A stretch of DNA of 64,000 bases, taken from Cunninghamella blakesleeana. Lineage: Eukaryota > Mucoromycota > Mucoromycetes > Mucorales > Cunninghamellaceae. Under the pieces are notes generated by a model. That model was not told where the DNA came from. It made no database searches and saw nothing but the letters and a program-made list of their open reading frames with translations. Shown one piece after another: positions 1-12,164 of the stretch. The translations under genes and the position numbers were made by a program. Each line of letters opens with the position of its first letter. Positions within the stretch are counted from its first letter, which is position 1. The stretch lies in NCBI GenBank assembly GCA_017871115.1, contig JAFCIZ010000001.1, positions 4,631,501 through 4,695,500 of the forward strand, written 5' to 3'.

Positions 1-2243
1 CAACAATAGCAGGATTTTCCAAAGCAGCATAGACCAATGGCATGACATCTTTAATAATAATAAATAAATAAATATTAATATAAAAATTATTCGGATTAAT
101 GATAAACTAATAAATACATACATCAATATAGTGTTATATGAATGTATATAAAATGATATTTACCGTCTCTAAAGATTTCACGTGGGGTTTTTGCTTGCAA
201 TTCATCCAATTTATCCAAGAGTACAATCATATTTTGAGGTGGATCACGAATATTAAATACTGGTTTTAGTGATGGTAATACAATATCACAAAACTCCTTT
301 TGAGATAATTGTTGGCCAATAAGAAAAATATTAGGAACAGTATATGGTAATAGCTGATGATCTTTAAGTTCTTCTACTAATGATGGTAAAATCTATTAAT
401 TGATCGAATTTTTTTTTATAGAAAATGAAAATAACAATAATAATAGCCATTTTAAAAACAAATTTATATATAAAATTAATTACTTCATGCCTTATTATTG
501 TAATTTTATATTATTTTACTTACTTTCCGTTTTAATACACGATCAGGGAATTGATTTAATACTCTAGCAAGCCCTTTCATAAATTGAGATTTTTCTTCAC
601 GAGATTTTTCTGGAAAACTCTCTAAGAATTTCATTGTTGATACTAGAATATTATCAAAATATTTTGAGCTTTGAAATTCTAAAGAGGTGATGCGTTGAGA
701 TGGTGTACGAACAAGTAATTTTCGAATAACATCTATATAAACAAAATAAAATAAAATAAATCAAAAAGTTTATTATACCTATAGCTGTTAACCCTTTTTT
801 ATTTTTATTTTTATGGTTATCATTATTGTTTCATTTTTATTTTATTTATATTTTTTATTTCAATGTTTTTACCTTGTAAATGATAAGGTATATTTTTGTA
901 ATCCATTGATCCAAGTGATTGAATTTTATTTTCATAAGTTCTTAAGCTATTAAAGGTCTGCATAATTGGCACGCCATTATTATGTATTGTATAAGCAAGG
1001 CATCCCAAAGAAAACATATCGTTAGCTTGAGTAATATCATTATTCAATACAAATTCGGGAGCTAGAAAATTAAACATTGATAAGTAAAATTAATTATCTT
1101 TTTATTTTATTTGAGCGATTTTTTATTTTATTTCTATTTCTTTTTTTTTTTTTTAATATGAATGTTACCAGCATAATCCAAATTAATTTGACATTCATCA
1201 GGAAGATATTCATTGTATTCAAAATAAGAGTTCGTTTCATCACCTTGGTTTAAAAAGATTCCAAATCCAAGTCCACCAATTTTCCAATCACCCTATATTT
1301 ATATCATATTCATTCGTTTATATTCCTCATGTCATATCACTCTGTTTCTATTTTTGTTATTATTATTATTTATTATACTTTTTCTTACCTTGGCATTAAC
1401 AAAAATAGCTTCTGGAGTTAAATTGTGATGTACTACCTTTGCATCATTTAAAAATTGAAGACCTTTTCCTACTTGCAATAATCCTTTTTGAATCTAAGAT
1501 ATACAAGTGTATAAATAATTAGCACTTTGATATACTGATGTCCATATATATATGCATGTATGTATTTATATAAAAATCCAATCATTTTATAAACCTTACT
1601 TCTAACTCATCCAAATCATACCCAGCTGTTTCAGTATCATACGAAGAATAGCTTTGTGCTTTTTTTACTAAATGAGCCAAGTTACCAGTCAAAGGTTCAG
1701 TTGCAAAAACAATAGAAGATCTTGATTCAGAGACAGGTTCAACCACTTCTAATATGGATGGATGTCTTAAACGTGCTAAATTACTTGCCTATGGATGTGT
1801 AAATGAATATATATAAGTAATTTGTGTATAAATGGTACTATATAGTAAATAAAATATTATCCTATTATTAATAATAAAAAAAATAAAATTACTTCTTTTT
1901 TTAATAAATCATAAACTTTATCGGTATCACTTTTTGATGCCCCACGTTCACGTTTAAAGGCTACATCTAAGGACTTTTTATCGAAAATCTGTTTAATATA
2001 GTTATAAAATAAACAGAATGGTTAGAAAAAGAATCTAATATTACTATTATTATATTTGTTTTGTCCTCCTATAAGTAAGGTGCTTTTCTACTTTACAAAT
2101 ATAGCTGCTTGTTTATTAGTTGTTTTATGAATACCAAGATGAATTTTCCAAAGTCCAACAGTTGAAATTTGTCCCTTAACATCGTATCTCGACGTAATGG
2201 AATTGGTTAATGAACTAATAAATGAATAAATAGCTGAACTCAT
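1..2243 (-). CDS. SCYL2: SCYL2-like (SCY1 family) pseudokinase, 3' end beyond window
   Basis: Start ATG is at 2243; about nine exons are visible and the gene runs off the left edge. Exon 1 (2097-2243) and exon 2 (1893-1988) join as AAIF/IFDKKS, matching the SCYL2 lead-in FIFDKK. Further exons carry LARLRHPSIL, then HHNLTPEAIFV where active kinases have HRD, and WKIGGLGFG where they have DFG, then APEFVL and DMFSLGCLAY. Catalytic HRD and DFG are both lost, as known for SCY1-like pseudokinases. After the kinase fold comes a helical, HEAT-like region (LLVRTPSQRI, FMKGLARVLNQFPDRVL, PSLVEELKDHQLLPY). Family members bind clathrin/AP adaptors and act in endosome-Golgi traffic; that role is inferred from the family. 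The C-terminal tail is not in the window. Confidence 0.87.
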
Positions 2244-3673
2244 ATTTAGAGGCAATGAAGCTATTTGTTTTTTTTTTTTTTTTTTTTGTTTTTTGTTTTT
2301 TGTTCTTTTTTTTTTTTTAAAAAAAAAAAAGTAAAGTAAAATAAAATAAATAAGAGGGAGAAAGAAGAAAACAAAAAAAAAAAATTCGCCAAGTTTTAAA
2401 AAAATTGGGGTTGAGCCATTATATTAAAAAAAATTCAATGTATTTATTAAATCAACTTGTATTTATATTTAATGTATAAGCTTATCAGATTTTTAAGAAA
2501 GATTTGTATTAACTTTATTGATAAACATAACATTCACTTCAACTATCGTTTAATAATTTTTTTAAGTAAGCTAAGGTACCCATAAAGCACTAATATCTAC
2601 AAATATTCAAATTACGCTATTAAATTTCGTAGTATTTAGTATCATTATTTATTTTCATGCAAAACTTTCAAGATAGAAAGTGTTAATATGCTATTATCTA
2701 CGTTAGTAAAACCCAATATCGCTAATTATATACCTTAACTAGGAGAGGAGCTTGGTTACTGATGATATTTTTATATTTCAAATTCATTTATCCTATGTAT
2801 TCTAGACAATTCTGCTTCTGTTTTAGTTAAGTATTTACGAAAAGCAGTGTATTTATAAAAAGTAAATTTTATACCAAAAACGCGAATAGTATATACAAAA
2901 AAAGGGTAATCTTTTTACTAGTGCGAAATTTACAATATATATCACCAAAGACTTCACCAGCTACTTGAGACTCAAACCAACCTTTGTGTTCAAAAAGCAT
3001 TATGAATATATTTATCCTCTATTACGAAAGCTGCAAAAAGAATTTTTTCTTTGTAGTTTTCATAAATTCGACTTTTGATAATATTTCATACTATTCTGTG
3101 TCTACAAGCGCAGAATAATGTGGTTGAGGTAGAATAGCAAATGGATCTTAGCCATATTCTAGAAAGTATAATAAAAAATTTACGGACATTAGTTATTGCT
3201 CCTCTAATAGACTTACCAACTTCACATGATAATATATTACTAACTCTTTTTAAAAGAGTAGCTATTGCTTTCTCTTCCATATTTTCATAAATGAAACTGT
3301 TTAAAGATTAGAATTTTTTCATATTTTAATTTTTTAATGTGAAGTTTTTTACAATTATCAATATTTCGAGTTGCGATATGATTTTTACTCCATCGGCCTC
3401 TCTATTGAGGTATTTACAATATTTGTTCAATACCTATAGCCATATCTGATGAACTTTGGTCCGAATATTTCTTCTTTTTTTAAATATATTATAAAATTAT
3501 AATTTGGTGATTATATTTTATATTTCTTAATTATTTTTAAAGTATTGAATTTTTTTCCAGATCCTCGTATTTAAGGTTTTTTACTGCGAAAAATTCTTCT
3601 GATAGCTGAGGTTAATTTTTTATTCCTGTAATCTTTTTTCATTCCTTTGTTCCTTTTTTTTTATTACATACAA
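2244..3673. other. Intergenic region between SCYL2 and the ricin-domain gene
   Basis: Divergent promoter space. It holds a T13A12 block at 2306-2330 close to the SCYL2 start, a TCGCCAAGT element at 2396-2404 (minus-strand ACTTGGCGA) and a region of broken reading frames at about 2900-3480 described separately. No intact gene is seen. Confidence 0.6.
2900..3480 (-). pseudogene. Decayed ORF of unknown family
   Basis: On the minus strand a 64-codon frame starting MEEKAIATLLKRVSNIL (3280-3086) is followed, after a stop and in the same frame, by YKEKILFAAFVIEDKYIHNA. It then shifts frame into FEHKGWFESQVAGEVFGD (ending near 2910). Upstream fragments such as NREADGVKIISQL lie in another frame. The amino-acid composition of these pieces is protein-like, unlike the K/N/I/Y noise elsewhere in intergenic DNA. 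I read it as one gene broken by several frameshifts and stops. I do not recognise the family; it could be a cellular duplicate or an element remnant. Confidence 0.3.
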
Positions 3674-4466
3674 ATGTCTGATTTTCCCGAAGGCTATTTT
3701 TATATTCAATCTCGTAATTGTGGAAAAGTCATTGATGGTAATATATATAGAAGTATATAGAAGTATAGATATACAGATATATTACTATTTAACTTTTATT
3801 TATTTTATTTATTTTTATTACTATTATTTTACTTTAGTGGAAGGTGCTTCCAAGAAAGTAATTCAATATATAACGAAATCGTATAATATATATGTACATC
3901 GAGTTAGTAACATATTATTTTTAATATAAATATAGAATGATGCTAACATATTGTTATGGACACCTAAACATGATAATGATAGAGATAATCAATTATGGTA
4001 TTACCAAGGTAAATGGACATATACAATCATAAAAAATAAAAATAAAAATAAAAATAAAAATAAAATAAAAACGTGTATGTATAAAAAAAGAGCATATGCA
4101 TATTAATAAAATACTTTTTATTTTTTAGATGGATTTTTGATCAACAAACATTCACAGAAAGTATTAGATATTCGAGGCGAAACCATAGTAGAAAATGCAA
4201 AAATTATACAGTATGATCGAAAATTAATTGTGGATGCTCATAACCAACGCTGGGGCTATAATCGAAAGGATGGCTATATATATGTCTTATCGGATCCACA
4301 TTTTGTATTAGTTGTTAAAGGAGGATCCACTCTTGATGGTACGAAAATTACATTAGCTTCTAAAAAATATACTTTGGACAGCCACCAAACACAATTATGG
4401 GATTTAATACCAGCTGGAAAAGTTAGAAGTGAACGTGAAGTTTTATTTGAAACTAATTTTGATTGA
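3674..4466 (+). CDS. Ricin B-type beta-trefoil lectin-domain protein
   Basis: Four exons by GT-AG sites and phase: 3674-3737, 3838-3857 (only 20 nt), 3936-4008 and 4129-4466, giving 164 aa. The protein has the repeated trefoil pattern: GYFYIQSRNCGKVIDV, NQLWYY, GFLINKHSQKVLDI, NQRWGY, TQLWDL. The three Q-x-W signatures are the hallmark of ricin-type lectin folds. There is no signal peptide, so it is probably cytosolic. Such single-domain ricin-like proteins are common in Mucoromycota, with mostly unknown ligands; sugar binding is not proven. It is convergent with the Env7-like kinase downstream. Confidence 0.82.
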
Positions 4467-4674
4467 TTTGTTTTTTATAATTTTATTATTATTTAAGTGG
4501 TGTTAATGGTATCTTTGTATTATTGTATTTTAATATTATCACTATAATTTTTATTGCTACTACTATTATTACTATTATTATTATTATTATTATTATTAAA
4601 TAAAATTATAACGACGAAAGTATATAGCAATATTTCATTTCTATACAAAAAAGTTGAACAAATAGGTATGTAGT

Positions 4675-6310
4675 TTATTGAGATGATGTTGGTTTTGTAG
4701 TTGCTAGTAAATGATCTAAACGGTGAATAACCTAATATATATATATATATATATATATCCAATAAATATAACAATAATTAGTTTATATATATATTCATAA
4801 TTACACATATTTTTGAAATAATCATTGAAGTAAATATATATCATATTACCTGAGTAACAGAAGGTCTTTCGTTTATTTCCATTGTCATCATCCAAGAGAT
4901 TAAGTCTTTTAAATTGGTTGAATAAGAGGGTGAATCAGGGAATTTAAACTGTCCATTAAGTATGGCTAAAGATAAAGAACCGCCCCCTTGGTTATTTACA
5001 AATTTTTCAAACGGTGATTCTCCATAAGCCATGGTAAAGATAGAGCACCCTAAAGACCATACATCAACTTTCTCGTTTATTGTTGTACCTACTTTAACAT
5101 CCATTAATTCTGGTGATCGATATGGCATAGACGAATGTTCATTAACTATATCTTGATGTTGCATTGCCTCTTTATTATTGTTGATGGTTAGGTTGGCTGG
5201 TAGAGTTGATCCAAAATCCATTAATAAAGGTTTCCCACTATCTGATATCATAATATTACTACAAAGGAAGGGGTGTTATTAATATATTTTAACATTAATA
5301 AATATTAATAAATATTATATTTATTCTTATTACTATTGTAATTATTTATGTGTATATCTATTTTTTTTTTTTTTGAAAAGGATGATGATTTGAACGTATA
5401 TATAATATATATATGTATTTATTTATTTACTAACCCAGGCTTAATGTCGCGGTGAGCCCACGATTTAATATTTCTGTCCTCTTTTCCTTCTTCTCCATCT
5501 TTAAACTGCTTTGAGCTGTCATATAAATGTAATACATTTAAAGCATAGCATATATCCTTAAATAATTTATAAATTTGTCGTTCTGTAAAATGTTTCCCAC
5601 TTGTATAATAATATTCAATGTTATCTTGCAGTGTTCCTCTCTAAATTATTAAAATATAAAAATACAAAAACAATAAAAATAAGGTGTTTTAATAAATAGA
5701 AATATGTATGTTTATATATTTATATATGCATGTTTTATATTTTAAAATTTACATACTTTATAAAACGGCATAATAATATATACCACTTTATATCCATCCG
5801 AATCTTTTAATATAGTAGCATCCTACAATAAATATAATAAGTAAATAAGTGTATAACATTTTTCTTTTTCTTAGATTCTCCTTTTTATATAAAAATAATA
5901 TCTTTTTATCCAAGTTTTCTTATTACCAAAATAGGTACAATGTATTTATGTTGGAATAAACCATGTACTTTTATTTCTTGTTTTGCACGTTTTACTTGTT
6001 CGTTTCCTAACTTGCATCGTATTTTTTTAATAGCATATTGTTGTTGATTTTCATCAAGGGCTAAAAAAACTTGGGCAAATCCTCTATTTATGTTCATAAT
6101 AATAATAATGGTGAATAGATTGAATTTTATTCATATGTATAATAATATAAACTAGCTTATATATTCTCTATTCATTTACCCTTCACCCAAAAGTTTTGTG
6201 CACTGATATGTTTTCTCTTTTATTCTGATAGTTTCTAAAGATGTAGACTTTATATATGAAGCTAAAGATGTATTGACGGAGTCTATTATAGAAGTAAAAA
6301 AAGATGTCAT
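4675..6310 (-). CDS. ENV7: STK16/Env7-type serine/threonine kinase
   Basis: Start ATG is at 6310 (exon 1: 6180-6310) and stop at 4675-4677; six to seven exons. The glycine loop is split across the first intron as LGEGG/FAQVFLAL. The ATP-site lysine is in YAIKKIRC, the catalytic loop is WAHRDIKPGNIMI and the metal motif is LMDFGS, so an active kinase is expected. The activation segment MPYRSPEL and VDVWSLGCSIFTMAYGESPF match the NAK/STK16 branch. The last short exon encodes VIHRLDHLL before the stop. Family members act at Golgi or vacuole membranes and are usually N-terminally lipidated; here the N terminus is MTSFFTS without Gly2, so myristoylation is not expected. Confidence 0.9.
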
Positions 6311-6970
6311 TACTTAAAAAAAAAAAAATAAGGAGAAAGAAAGAGAGCGAAAAAGCGGTGATCAAAAATTAAATAAATTAGTTGATCAAACGAGAAAATA
6401 GATAGTTATCACACATCTACATATTTATTTTTTGTTTAAATAATATATTTTTATCATATAACTATATTATTTTAAAAAAATTATTTGATATAAATATAAA
6501 AAGTATAGTAGATAGAGGTTTGTTTGGTAGAGTACATTTTTTTAGTATTATTTCGTAATTGTTGTAATTTTATTTATCATTTCATCAAAATAAGAATAAA
6601 AATAAATGATTTCTGCAATAATAATAGCGTTTCTACCAAAAGATAAAGTTATTTTATGGTAATATGGATTCGTGTCATACATGCAAAAAACAAAAAAAAA
6701 AACAAAAAAAAAAATAAAAAAACAAAAGGATCTGCTGAGTAAAAGACACATTTTTTCGGCCACTTTCTTCTAAAAATGTCCAAACAAGGTTACGGAGTTC
6801 GATCAATTTTCGGTCACTTAGCTATAGAAATGGATTAAATAATTAAAAATGCTGTTTCTGATTTAAAGTTTCAAAAAGCAAACCAAATTTTTTTTTTTCT
6901 ATTTCTCTTTTCTCTTTTCTTTATACTTTTTATTTTAAAAGACAAATAAATATTATTATAATATATAAGC
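6311..6970. other. Divergent promoter region, kinase / VC0807-like gene
   Basis: A/T-rich spacer with long A runs (6310-6330, 6690-6720) and a pyrimidine tract (about 6890-6930) just before the next ATG. A 20-codon ORF starting MSKQGYGVRSIF lies at 6776-6838; it could be an upstream ORF or chance. Nothing else is recognised. Confidence 0.5.
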
Positions 6971-8141
6971 ATGACCCTTGAACAAAACAATTATAATAAT
7001 ACACTTACAACTACTTTAACTACTACAAATACAAGCGTAGCTTCCACAATGGTGAATAATAGTAATAATAATAATGATGGTGATCTATTGAAACAAGATA
7101 CTTTATCAATGTCATCTAATCAAAATAGACATCAAGGAGAGTCTATAACAACAACGACAGAAGAAGAAGCTAAGAAGAAGGAAGAAGACGAAGCCAAGAA
7201 AAAAAAAGAAAATCGACGTAAAATGATTAAATTTATTTTAGATCAAGGAAAAGAAATAGGGTTGATGCTTTTCATCAACGTGGGGTTATCTTTAGCACTA
7301 TATCATGCAACCAAAGGAAAAGTAGGTGAAGTGTATGCGTTAATCATTGGTGGTATTCCCCCTTTACTTTTTGTGATTTTTAAATTTTGGCAAAAACGAA
7401 AAGTGGATATTGTTGGTTGTATATTTGTTGTTGCGTTTATTGGTAGTGCTATTTTATCTGTTATTACAGGTACGTTGTGTATTAAAAATATTTTAAGTCC
7501 TCTCTCTATATATATAAAAAAAAAGGTGGCTGTGTTCAAACTTTATTTCTTAATTTGAAATGAGTCTTTATTTTAAATTTTAATTTAACATTTTTTCTTA
7601 TTTTATTTTTAAAAAATTAGGCGATGCTCGTATAGCTTTATTCCGTGATGCAACAGTGGATTTACTGATTGCTTTTATATTTTGGGTAACCTTGATTCCA
7701 ATCAATACAAGATGGTTTAAAATGGAGCCTTTGATTTACTTAATCACCAAACAAATGATATCCGAAGCACCAAAAATTGAATGGATTGAAACTGATCAAG
7801 AAACAGGAGAAGAAATTACACATAGCCAATCTTCTGCAGAATGGATATGGAATGAAGTAACTTTTTTTAGGCGATTTTGCTATATTTTAACTTTCATTTG
7901 GGGTTTAGTCATGTCTTTAAATTTTGCTGTCAAAGCCATTATTATTTTAGGAACAAGTATGACAGTGGATCAAATTGTAGCAGCTAATTCTATTATTCAA
8001 ATCGTTATTACGGTGACTATGACCACAGGGACTACCATTGTTTCTGCATTTTGTCATAAAAGAATTGCAAAAAAGTTAAACAAGTTTAGAGAAACGCATA
8101 AAATGATTGAACCTACTGAAGAAGAAAGTCAGCAGCAATGA
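6971..8141 (+). CDS. VC0807-like multi-spanning membrane protein
   Basis: Two exons (6971-7469, 7621-8141) joined in phase 1 give 339 aa. An N/T-rich tail of about 60 residues and a charged EEEAKKKEEDEAKKKK helix precede a core with several hydrophobic segments: GLMLFINVGLSLALYHAT, VYALIIGGIPPLLFVIFKF, IVGCIFVVAFIGSAILSV, then after the intron DLLIAFIFWVTLI, FCYILTFIWGLVMSLNFA and IIQIVITVTMTTGTTIVSA. The order GIPPLLF - DIVG - GDARIALFRDA resembles the bacterial VC0807/septation-protein-A-like family, which also occurs in fungi. Substrate and cellular membrane are unknown. Confidence 0.75.
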
Positions 8142-8512
8142 TATTTTTGCCTAGTATATTATATATATATATATATTATTTATTTTGTATTTTTATCATT
8201 TTTATCATTTTTACTATTATCATTCTTATTATTTTTACCTTATCCTTTATAAATAGCTAATTTGTATAGATTATTTATTAAATAAACATATATATTAAAT
8301 AGATACATAATAGTGTTTTTTATAAAAGATTAGAGAAAAAGCGTTTTAAAAAAAATCAAGGGGGAAGGTCTAAACAAATTTTTATTGGATGAAAAAAAAA
8401 GTATGGCTGGTTTTTAATAATTTTTTTTAAAAAAAACAAAAGACTCTTTTTTTTTTCCTTTTCTTTCATTTTTTTTTTTTTAATAGATATTGTATATATA
8501 TATACATACACA
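8142..8512. other. Intergenic region before PPR gene
   Basis: Contains a (TA)n run near 8158-8176, a T8A8 block at 8421-8436 and a TTTTCTTTC pyrimidine tract just upstream of the 8513 start. No gene is seen. Confidence 0.5.
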
Positions 8513-9877
8513 ATGAATAAAACTAATGTATTATTAAGAACCTTATTAAAAAATAAAAATCATACCCAAAGTATATCTTATTTAACAAGTCAAACAATAT
8601 CAAAACAACAAGTTCGATTTGGACACAGTGGAGTGGTTGATCCTCATAGATTTCGTTATACACAACAAAAACAACGTTATAATATTAATGTCAACAAATT
8701 ATTACAAGCTATTAGAAAATCCAATCAACAGGAAGTTTGGAAACAATACCTAGTTTTACATGATGAACAAAAAATCAACAAACTATCGCCTGAATATCAT
8801 TCTATGACTTTAAGAGCATTAGGTTTACAAAATATTGTCTCTTATGGACCTGAAGAAATAACTGCTATTAAAGAAAGATTATTAATGATATGGGCTAATA
8901 TGAAAATGAATGGGCATACACCTGATATTAGAGATTATAATCATTTGCTTGGATTCGCAGGTCGTGCAGGAGATTGGGTATTATGTCAACGTATTTGGAA
9001 TGAATTAATGGAAAAATCGAAAGGTTCTTCTACTTCATTATGGCAATTGTTACCTAATGTATATAGTTATAATGCTTATATGATGGCTGCTATTCAGTGT
9101 AAACAGCCCGAAAAAGTAGCCAGTTTATTCAATGCCATGCAAACATCTGGGGTCCAACCTAATGTCTTTTCTTATAATATCTTAATGGATGCTTATGGCC
9201 ATTTAGGTGATGTAGTAGAGGTGGATAAGCTCTTTGAACGTATTTTTATCAAACAACGACAACCAACACAATCCTCATCTTCTATGACATTTTGGTCTGC
9301 ACTATTCCATCCAAATAAATCATCCCCATCGCCTCTTCTTAGCCCTCGCGTAGCAACACTCATTCGACATGCTCCTTTTATTCAACCTCACAACAATGGC
9401 AATAATTCAAATCAAACAAAAAAAATGATACCAACCAAAGATACATTTTTAACTTTAATTGATGCACATGGACGTCAAGGCAATACAATGGGATTAAATA
9501 TCATCTATGAGAAATTAATGCCTTCCTTCCAAATCAAACCCGATCTCAGCATTTATAACGGATTAATTCGATGGTATTGTCAAAAAAGCGATATTGAAAC
9601 AGCCCGTAAATTGTTCTTTGATATGGAGCGTCAAGGTATTCAACCAAATGTAGTCACATTTAATTATTTATTCCGACATGAAGCATTGAAACGAAATCGT
9701 CCTGGTGTTGCTGAAAAATTAATTGATTTAATGCATCAAATGTATCAACTACGTCCTTTACAATCGATGTATCGCCATCTTATTAAAATTCATAATAAGC
9801 ATAATCGTGAACATGAAGCTGATCGTTTACTTCGCTCTTATGATCAAGTGTATAATACGTTTAAATCTACAAAATAA
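8513..9877 (+). CDS. Mitochondrial pentatricopeptide repeat (PPR) protein
   Basis: Intronless, 454 aa. The N terminus (MNKTNVLLRTLLKNKN) is basic and free of acidic residues, as expected for a mitochondrial presequence. PPR-type helical pairs are visible from about residue 140: TPDIRDYNHLLGFAGRAGDW, PNVYSYNAYMMAAIQCKQPE, PNVFSYNILMDAYGHLGD, TKDTFLTLIDAHGRQGN, KPDLSIYNGLIRWYCQKSDI, QPNVVTFNYLFRHEAL. An S/P/N-rich insertion interrupts the array at about residues 252-305. PPR proteins bind organellar RNA in processing or translation; the target transcript cannot be inferred here. Confidence 0.86.
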   Translation: MNKTNVLLRTLLKNKNHTQSISYLTSQTISKQQVRFGHSGVVDPHRFRYTQQKQRYNINVNKLLQAIRKSNQQEVWKQYLVLHDEQKINKLSPEYHSMTLRALGLQNIVSYGPEEITAIKERLLMIWANMKMNGHTPDIRDYNHLLGFAGRAGDWVLCQRIWNELMEKSKGSSTSLWQLLPNVYSYNAYMMAAIQCKQPEKVASLFNAMQTSGVQPNVFSYNILMDAYGHLGDVVEVDKLFERIFIKQRQPTQSSSSMTFWSALFHPNKSSPSPLLSPRVATLIRHAPFIQPHNNGNNSNQTKKMIPTKDTFLTLIDAHGRQGNTMGLNIIYEKLMPSFQIKPDLSIYNGLIRWYCQKSDIETARKLFFDMERQGIQPNVVTFNYLFRHEALKRNRPGVAEKLIDLMHQMYQLRPLQSMYRHLIKIHNKHNREHEADRLLRSYDQVYNTFKSTK

Positions 9878-10402
9878 TTATTATATCCAAATTCTTCCTT
9901 TCCTCTTCTTCTCCCTTTATTATTATTTATCATTTATCATCACTCTATCTTATATATAAAATAATATTATACGACATCATCTCTCTTTTTTTTTTTTTAA
10001 AAAAAAAAAAGTACTATCCCTTGCATTAAACTCCATACTTATTTTATTTATGTATTAGTAAAAAAGAAAAAACTGCAATTTTTTTTTGTTGATAACTAAA
10101 TTTGGAATCAATTTTGATAAGGAAAAAAAAAAAAGCTTGTCAATCTTGTTTTTTTTCTTTTTTAAAATAGATGACCACTTTATTTTTATCTTTTATCTTT
10201 TATTTTTTATCTTTTTCATTTCTTATTATTTTTTACTACTTTATATATATACACTTTGTACCACTTAGATATTTTTTACAACTTTTATAATAAAAAATAA
10301 TTTTATATTGATAAGCACTAAAAAAACAAACAAACAAATAAAAATGATTTATATATTTCTAAAAAAATAAAAAAAGATATTCTTTATTTTATTTTAAAAA
10401 TA
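9878..10402. other. Convergent 3' intergenic region
   Basis: Between the 3' ends of the PPR and GATA genes. It contains a T13A12 block at 9986-10010 and further A/T homopolymers. A 60-codon frame at 10086-10268 is only F/Y/I/K low complexity and is not annotated. Confidence 0.5.
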
Positions 10403-11641
10403 CTATTTAGAAGGAGAAGATGTAGAAGGAAAAGGAGTAGTCGAAGTTGTAGTATGGTGACGGTCATGTAAAGGAGCTAACTGAAATCGAGTTAAAGAAG
10501 TAGGATGATCCGGAAAACTACTTCTTCTTGTAAAGGGAGATGATGACGAAGCAATAGAGGTAGTGGTTGTCGTTGTTGTAGAAGTGACTGGCGTTGTTGT
10601 AGGACTGGAAGTACTTGCTGCGTTTGCCGCAGCGCCTAACATTAATATAGAAGCTAATACTTGGCCCATCTGTTGTGATGATGACGAGGACGTGGATTGG
10701 AGTAATTCCATTAAATGGCTATGTTGCTTTTGTAATAAAGAAGTGGAAGATGGCGTTGGTAATTTTGCTGATGATGATGATGAAGAAGGAAGAGGAGGGT
10801 GGTGATTATTATTTATTTCAGAAGCAGTTGTTGCTAATAAATTCATATTGGAAGATGTGTATGGTGATATATTTTGAATTTGAATTAATAACGCATCTAT
10901 TTGCTGAATTTCTTCTTGTAAAGCATCTCTTTTTGATTCTAGCAACTTTTTTAATTTCCCAGATTCAACTAACGTATTATTATTATTATTATTATTATTA
11001 TTTGTTGATGACGACGGCGAAGATGGTGGTTGATATAATTTATGATCTTGGTGATATGGGTGTTGATGATTTAGTATTGAACGAGGATCCTCATCTAAAG
11101 ATTGCTGTTGTTTTTTATCTGATTGTAAAAAAGTCATTAATGTTTTTAATTTAGGTAATAAAGCATCCTCTTCATTATTATGATCATAATGATGAGAGGA
11201 TGTAGGGTATTGATGTTGATGAGAAAAGGAAGAAGGTGTGGGAGGAGAAGAGGAAGATGAAAGAGGGGAGGAAGAGGTAAATGAGGTTGCTTGTATATAT
11301 TGCTGTTGTTGTTGCTGATGGTGGTGATGATGATGGTGATTATTAGTACTATTATTTGATATTGGTATAGATGTATTTAAATGATATCTTTTTCTTCGTT
11401 TAATAACATTTCTTTTCATTGTTACAGGACGATGAACGTGATGTAATTTATAATATAATCCGCAAGCGTTACATATTGTATTCCCACTTTCATCCCTTCT
11501 CCAAAGAGGTGTGGTTGTAGTTTGACAATTGAAGCAAATAGGCTCCGCTGATAAGATGGTGTTATTTGTGTTCGTTGGTATTGAAATTGTATGTTGATTG
11601 TTATTATATTGATGATTACTTGGTGGCATTATTTTGTTCAT
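10403..11641 (-). CDS. GATA zinc-finger transcription factor, AreB/Dal80/Asd-4-like
   Basis: Single exon, 412 aa. The GATA finger uses Cys36, Cys39, Cys57 and Cys60 with a 17-residue loop ([18 protein letters not shown]), followed by the basic tail [16 protein letters not shown]. Residues about 235-262 ([19 protein letters not shown]) form a likely coiled coil. GATA finger plus C-terminal coiled coil is the layout of AreB, Asd-4, Dal80 and Gzf3, which dimerise and usually repress nitrogen-responsive genes; assignment to that branch is inference. The rest is His/Gln/Ser/Asn low complexity. It is divergent from the carboxypeptidase gene, and its 5' region is rich in GATAA sites. Confidence 0.92.
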   Translation of the reverse strand: MNKIMPPSNHQYNNNQHTISIPTNTNNTILSAEPICFNCQTTTTPLWRRDESGNTICNACGLYYKLHHVHRPVTMKRNVIKRRKRYHLNTSIPISNNSTNNHHHHHHHQQQQQQYIQATSFTSSSPLSSSSSPPTPSSFSHQHQYPTSSHHYDHNNEEDALLPKLKTLMTFLQSDKKQQQSLDEDPRSILNHQHPYHQDHKLYQPPSSPSSSTNNNNNNNNNTLVESGKLKKLLESKRDALQEEIQQIDALLIQIQNISPYTSSNMNLLATTASEINNNHHPPLPSSSSSSAKLPTPSSTSLLQKQHSHLMELLQSTSSSSSQQMGQVLASILMLGAAANAASTSSPTTTPVTSTTTTTTTSIASSSSPFTRRSSFPDHPTSLTRFQLAPLHDRHHTTTSTTPFPSTSSPSK

Positions 11642-11891
11642 ATATATTATAAATAGTATAATAAAAATTAGAAATAAATATAATATTTCTTATATTATAT
11701 AAAGGATTAAAAAAAATAAGTAAATGATTTATTATTATTATCGCAGGTATAAATATATATAGATATATTGATATATATATATTATTATATTATTATTATT
11801 ATTTTTAAAAAAGAAGAATAAACGAAAGAGAGGTGATCTTTTTATTTTTTTCAGTATTTTTTATTATTATTATTTATTTTTATTTTCCGCT

Positions 11892-12154
11892 GATAAGAAA
11901 AAGTGTAAGTTAATTTATCTGACAATAATAAACTGATATTCCCCCCTTTTAATACCCCTCTTACTTTATAATTTTTTAATAGATAAGATAAGCAAAAAAG
12001 GAAAAAAAGATGACCATCATTTTACTTCCCTTTCAAAAAAACAACAACAGAGATAACATTATTAAAAACTATAGATAATTTTATTTTATTTTATTTTATT
12101 CGGTTATCGAGCGTATTCAATAAATGGATATCAAGATAATAATAATATCTTATC
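11892..12154. promoter_or_regulatory. Cluster of GATA-factor binding sites
   Basis: GATAA (either strand) occurs at 11892, 11915, 11982 and 11987 (tandem GATAAGATAAG), 12052, 12074, 12104, 12135 and 12150, with another at 11738. GATAA is the consensus core for AreA/AreB-type fungal factors. The cluster lies just upstream of a GATA-factor gene, which suggests auto- or cross-regulation. Confidence 0.55.
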
Positions 12155-12164
12155 CAGAGTATAT

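Noticed and set aside
6548..6763. Minus-strand 71-codon frame
   Set aside because: Poly-F/Y/I composition from A/T runs inside a promoter region.
10563..11154. Plus-strand frames of 80 and 159 codons
   Set aside because: Antisense of the GATA factor, whose zinc finger fixes the true strand.
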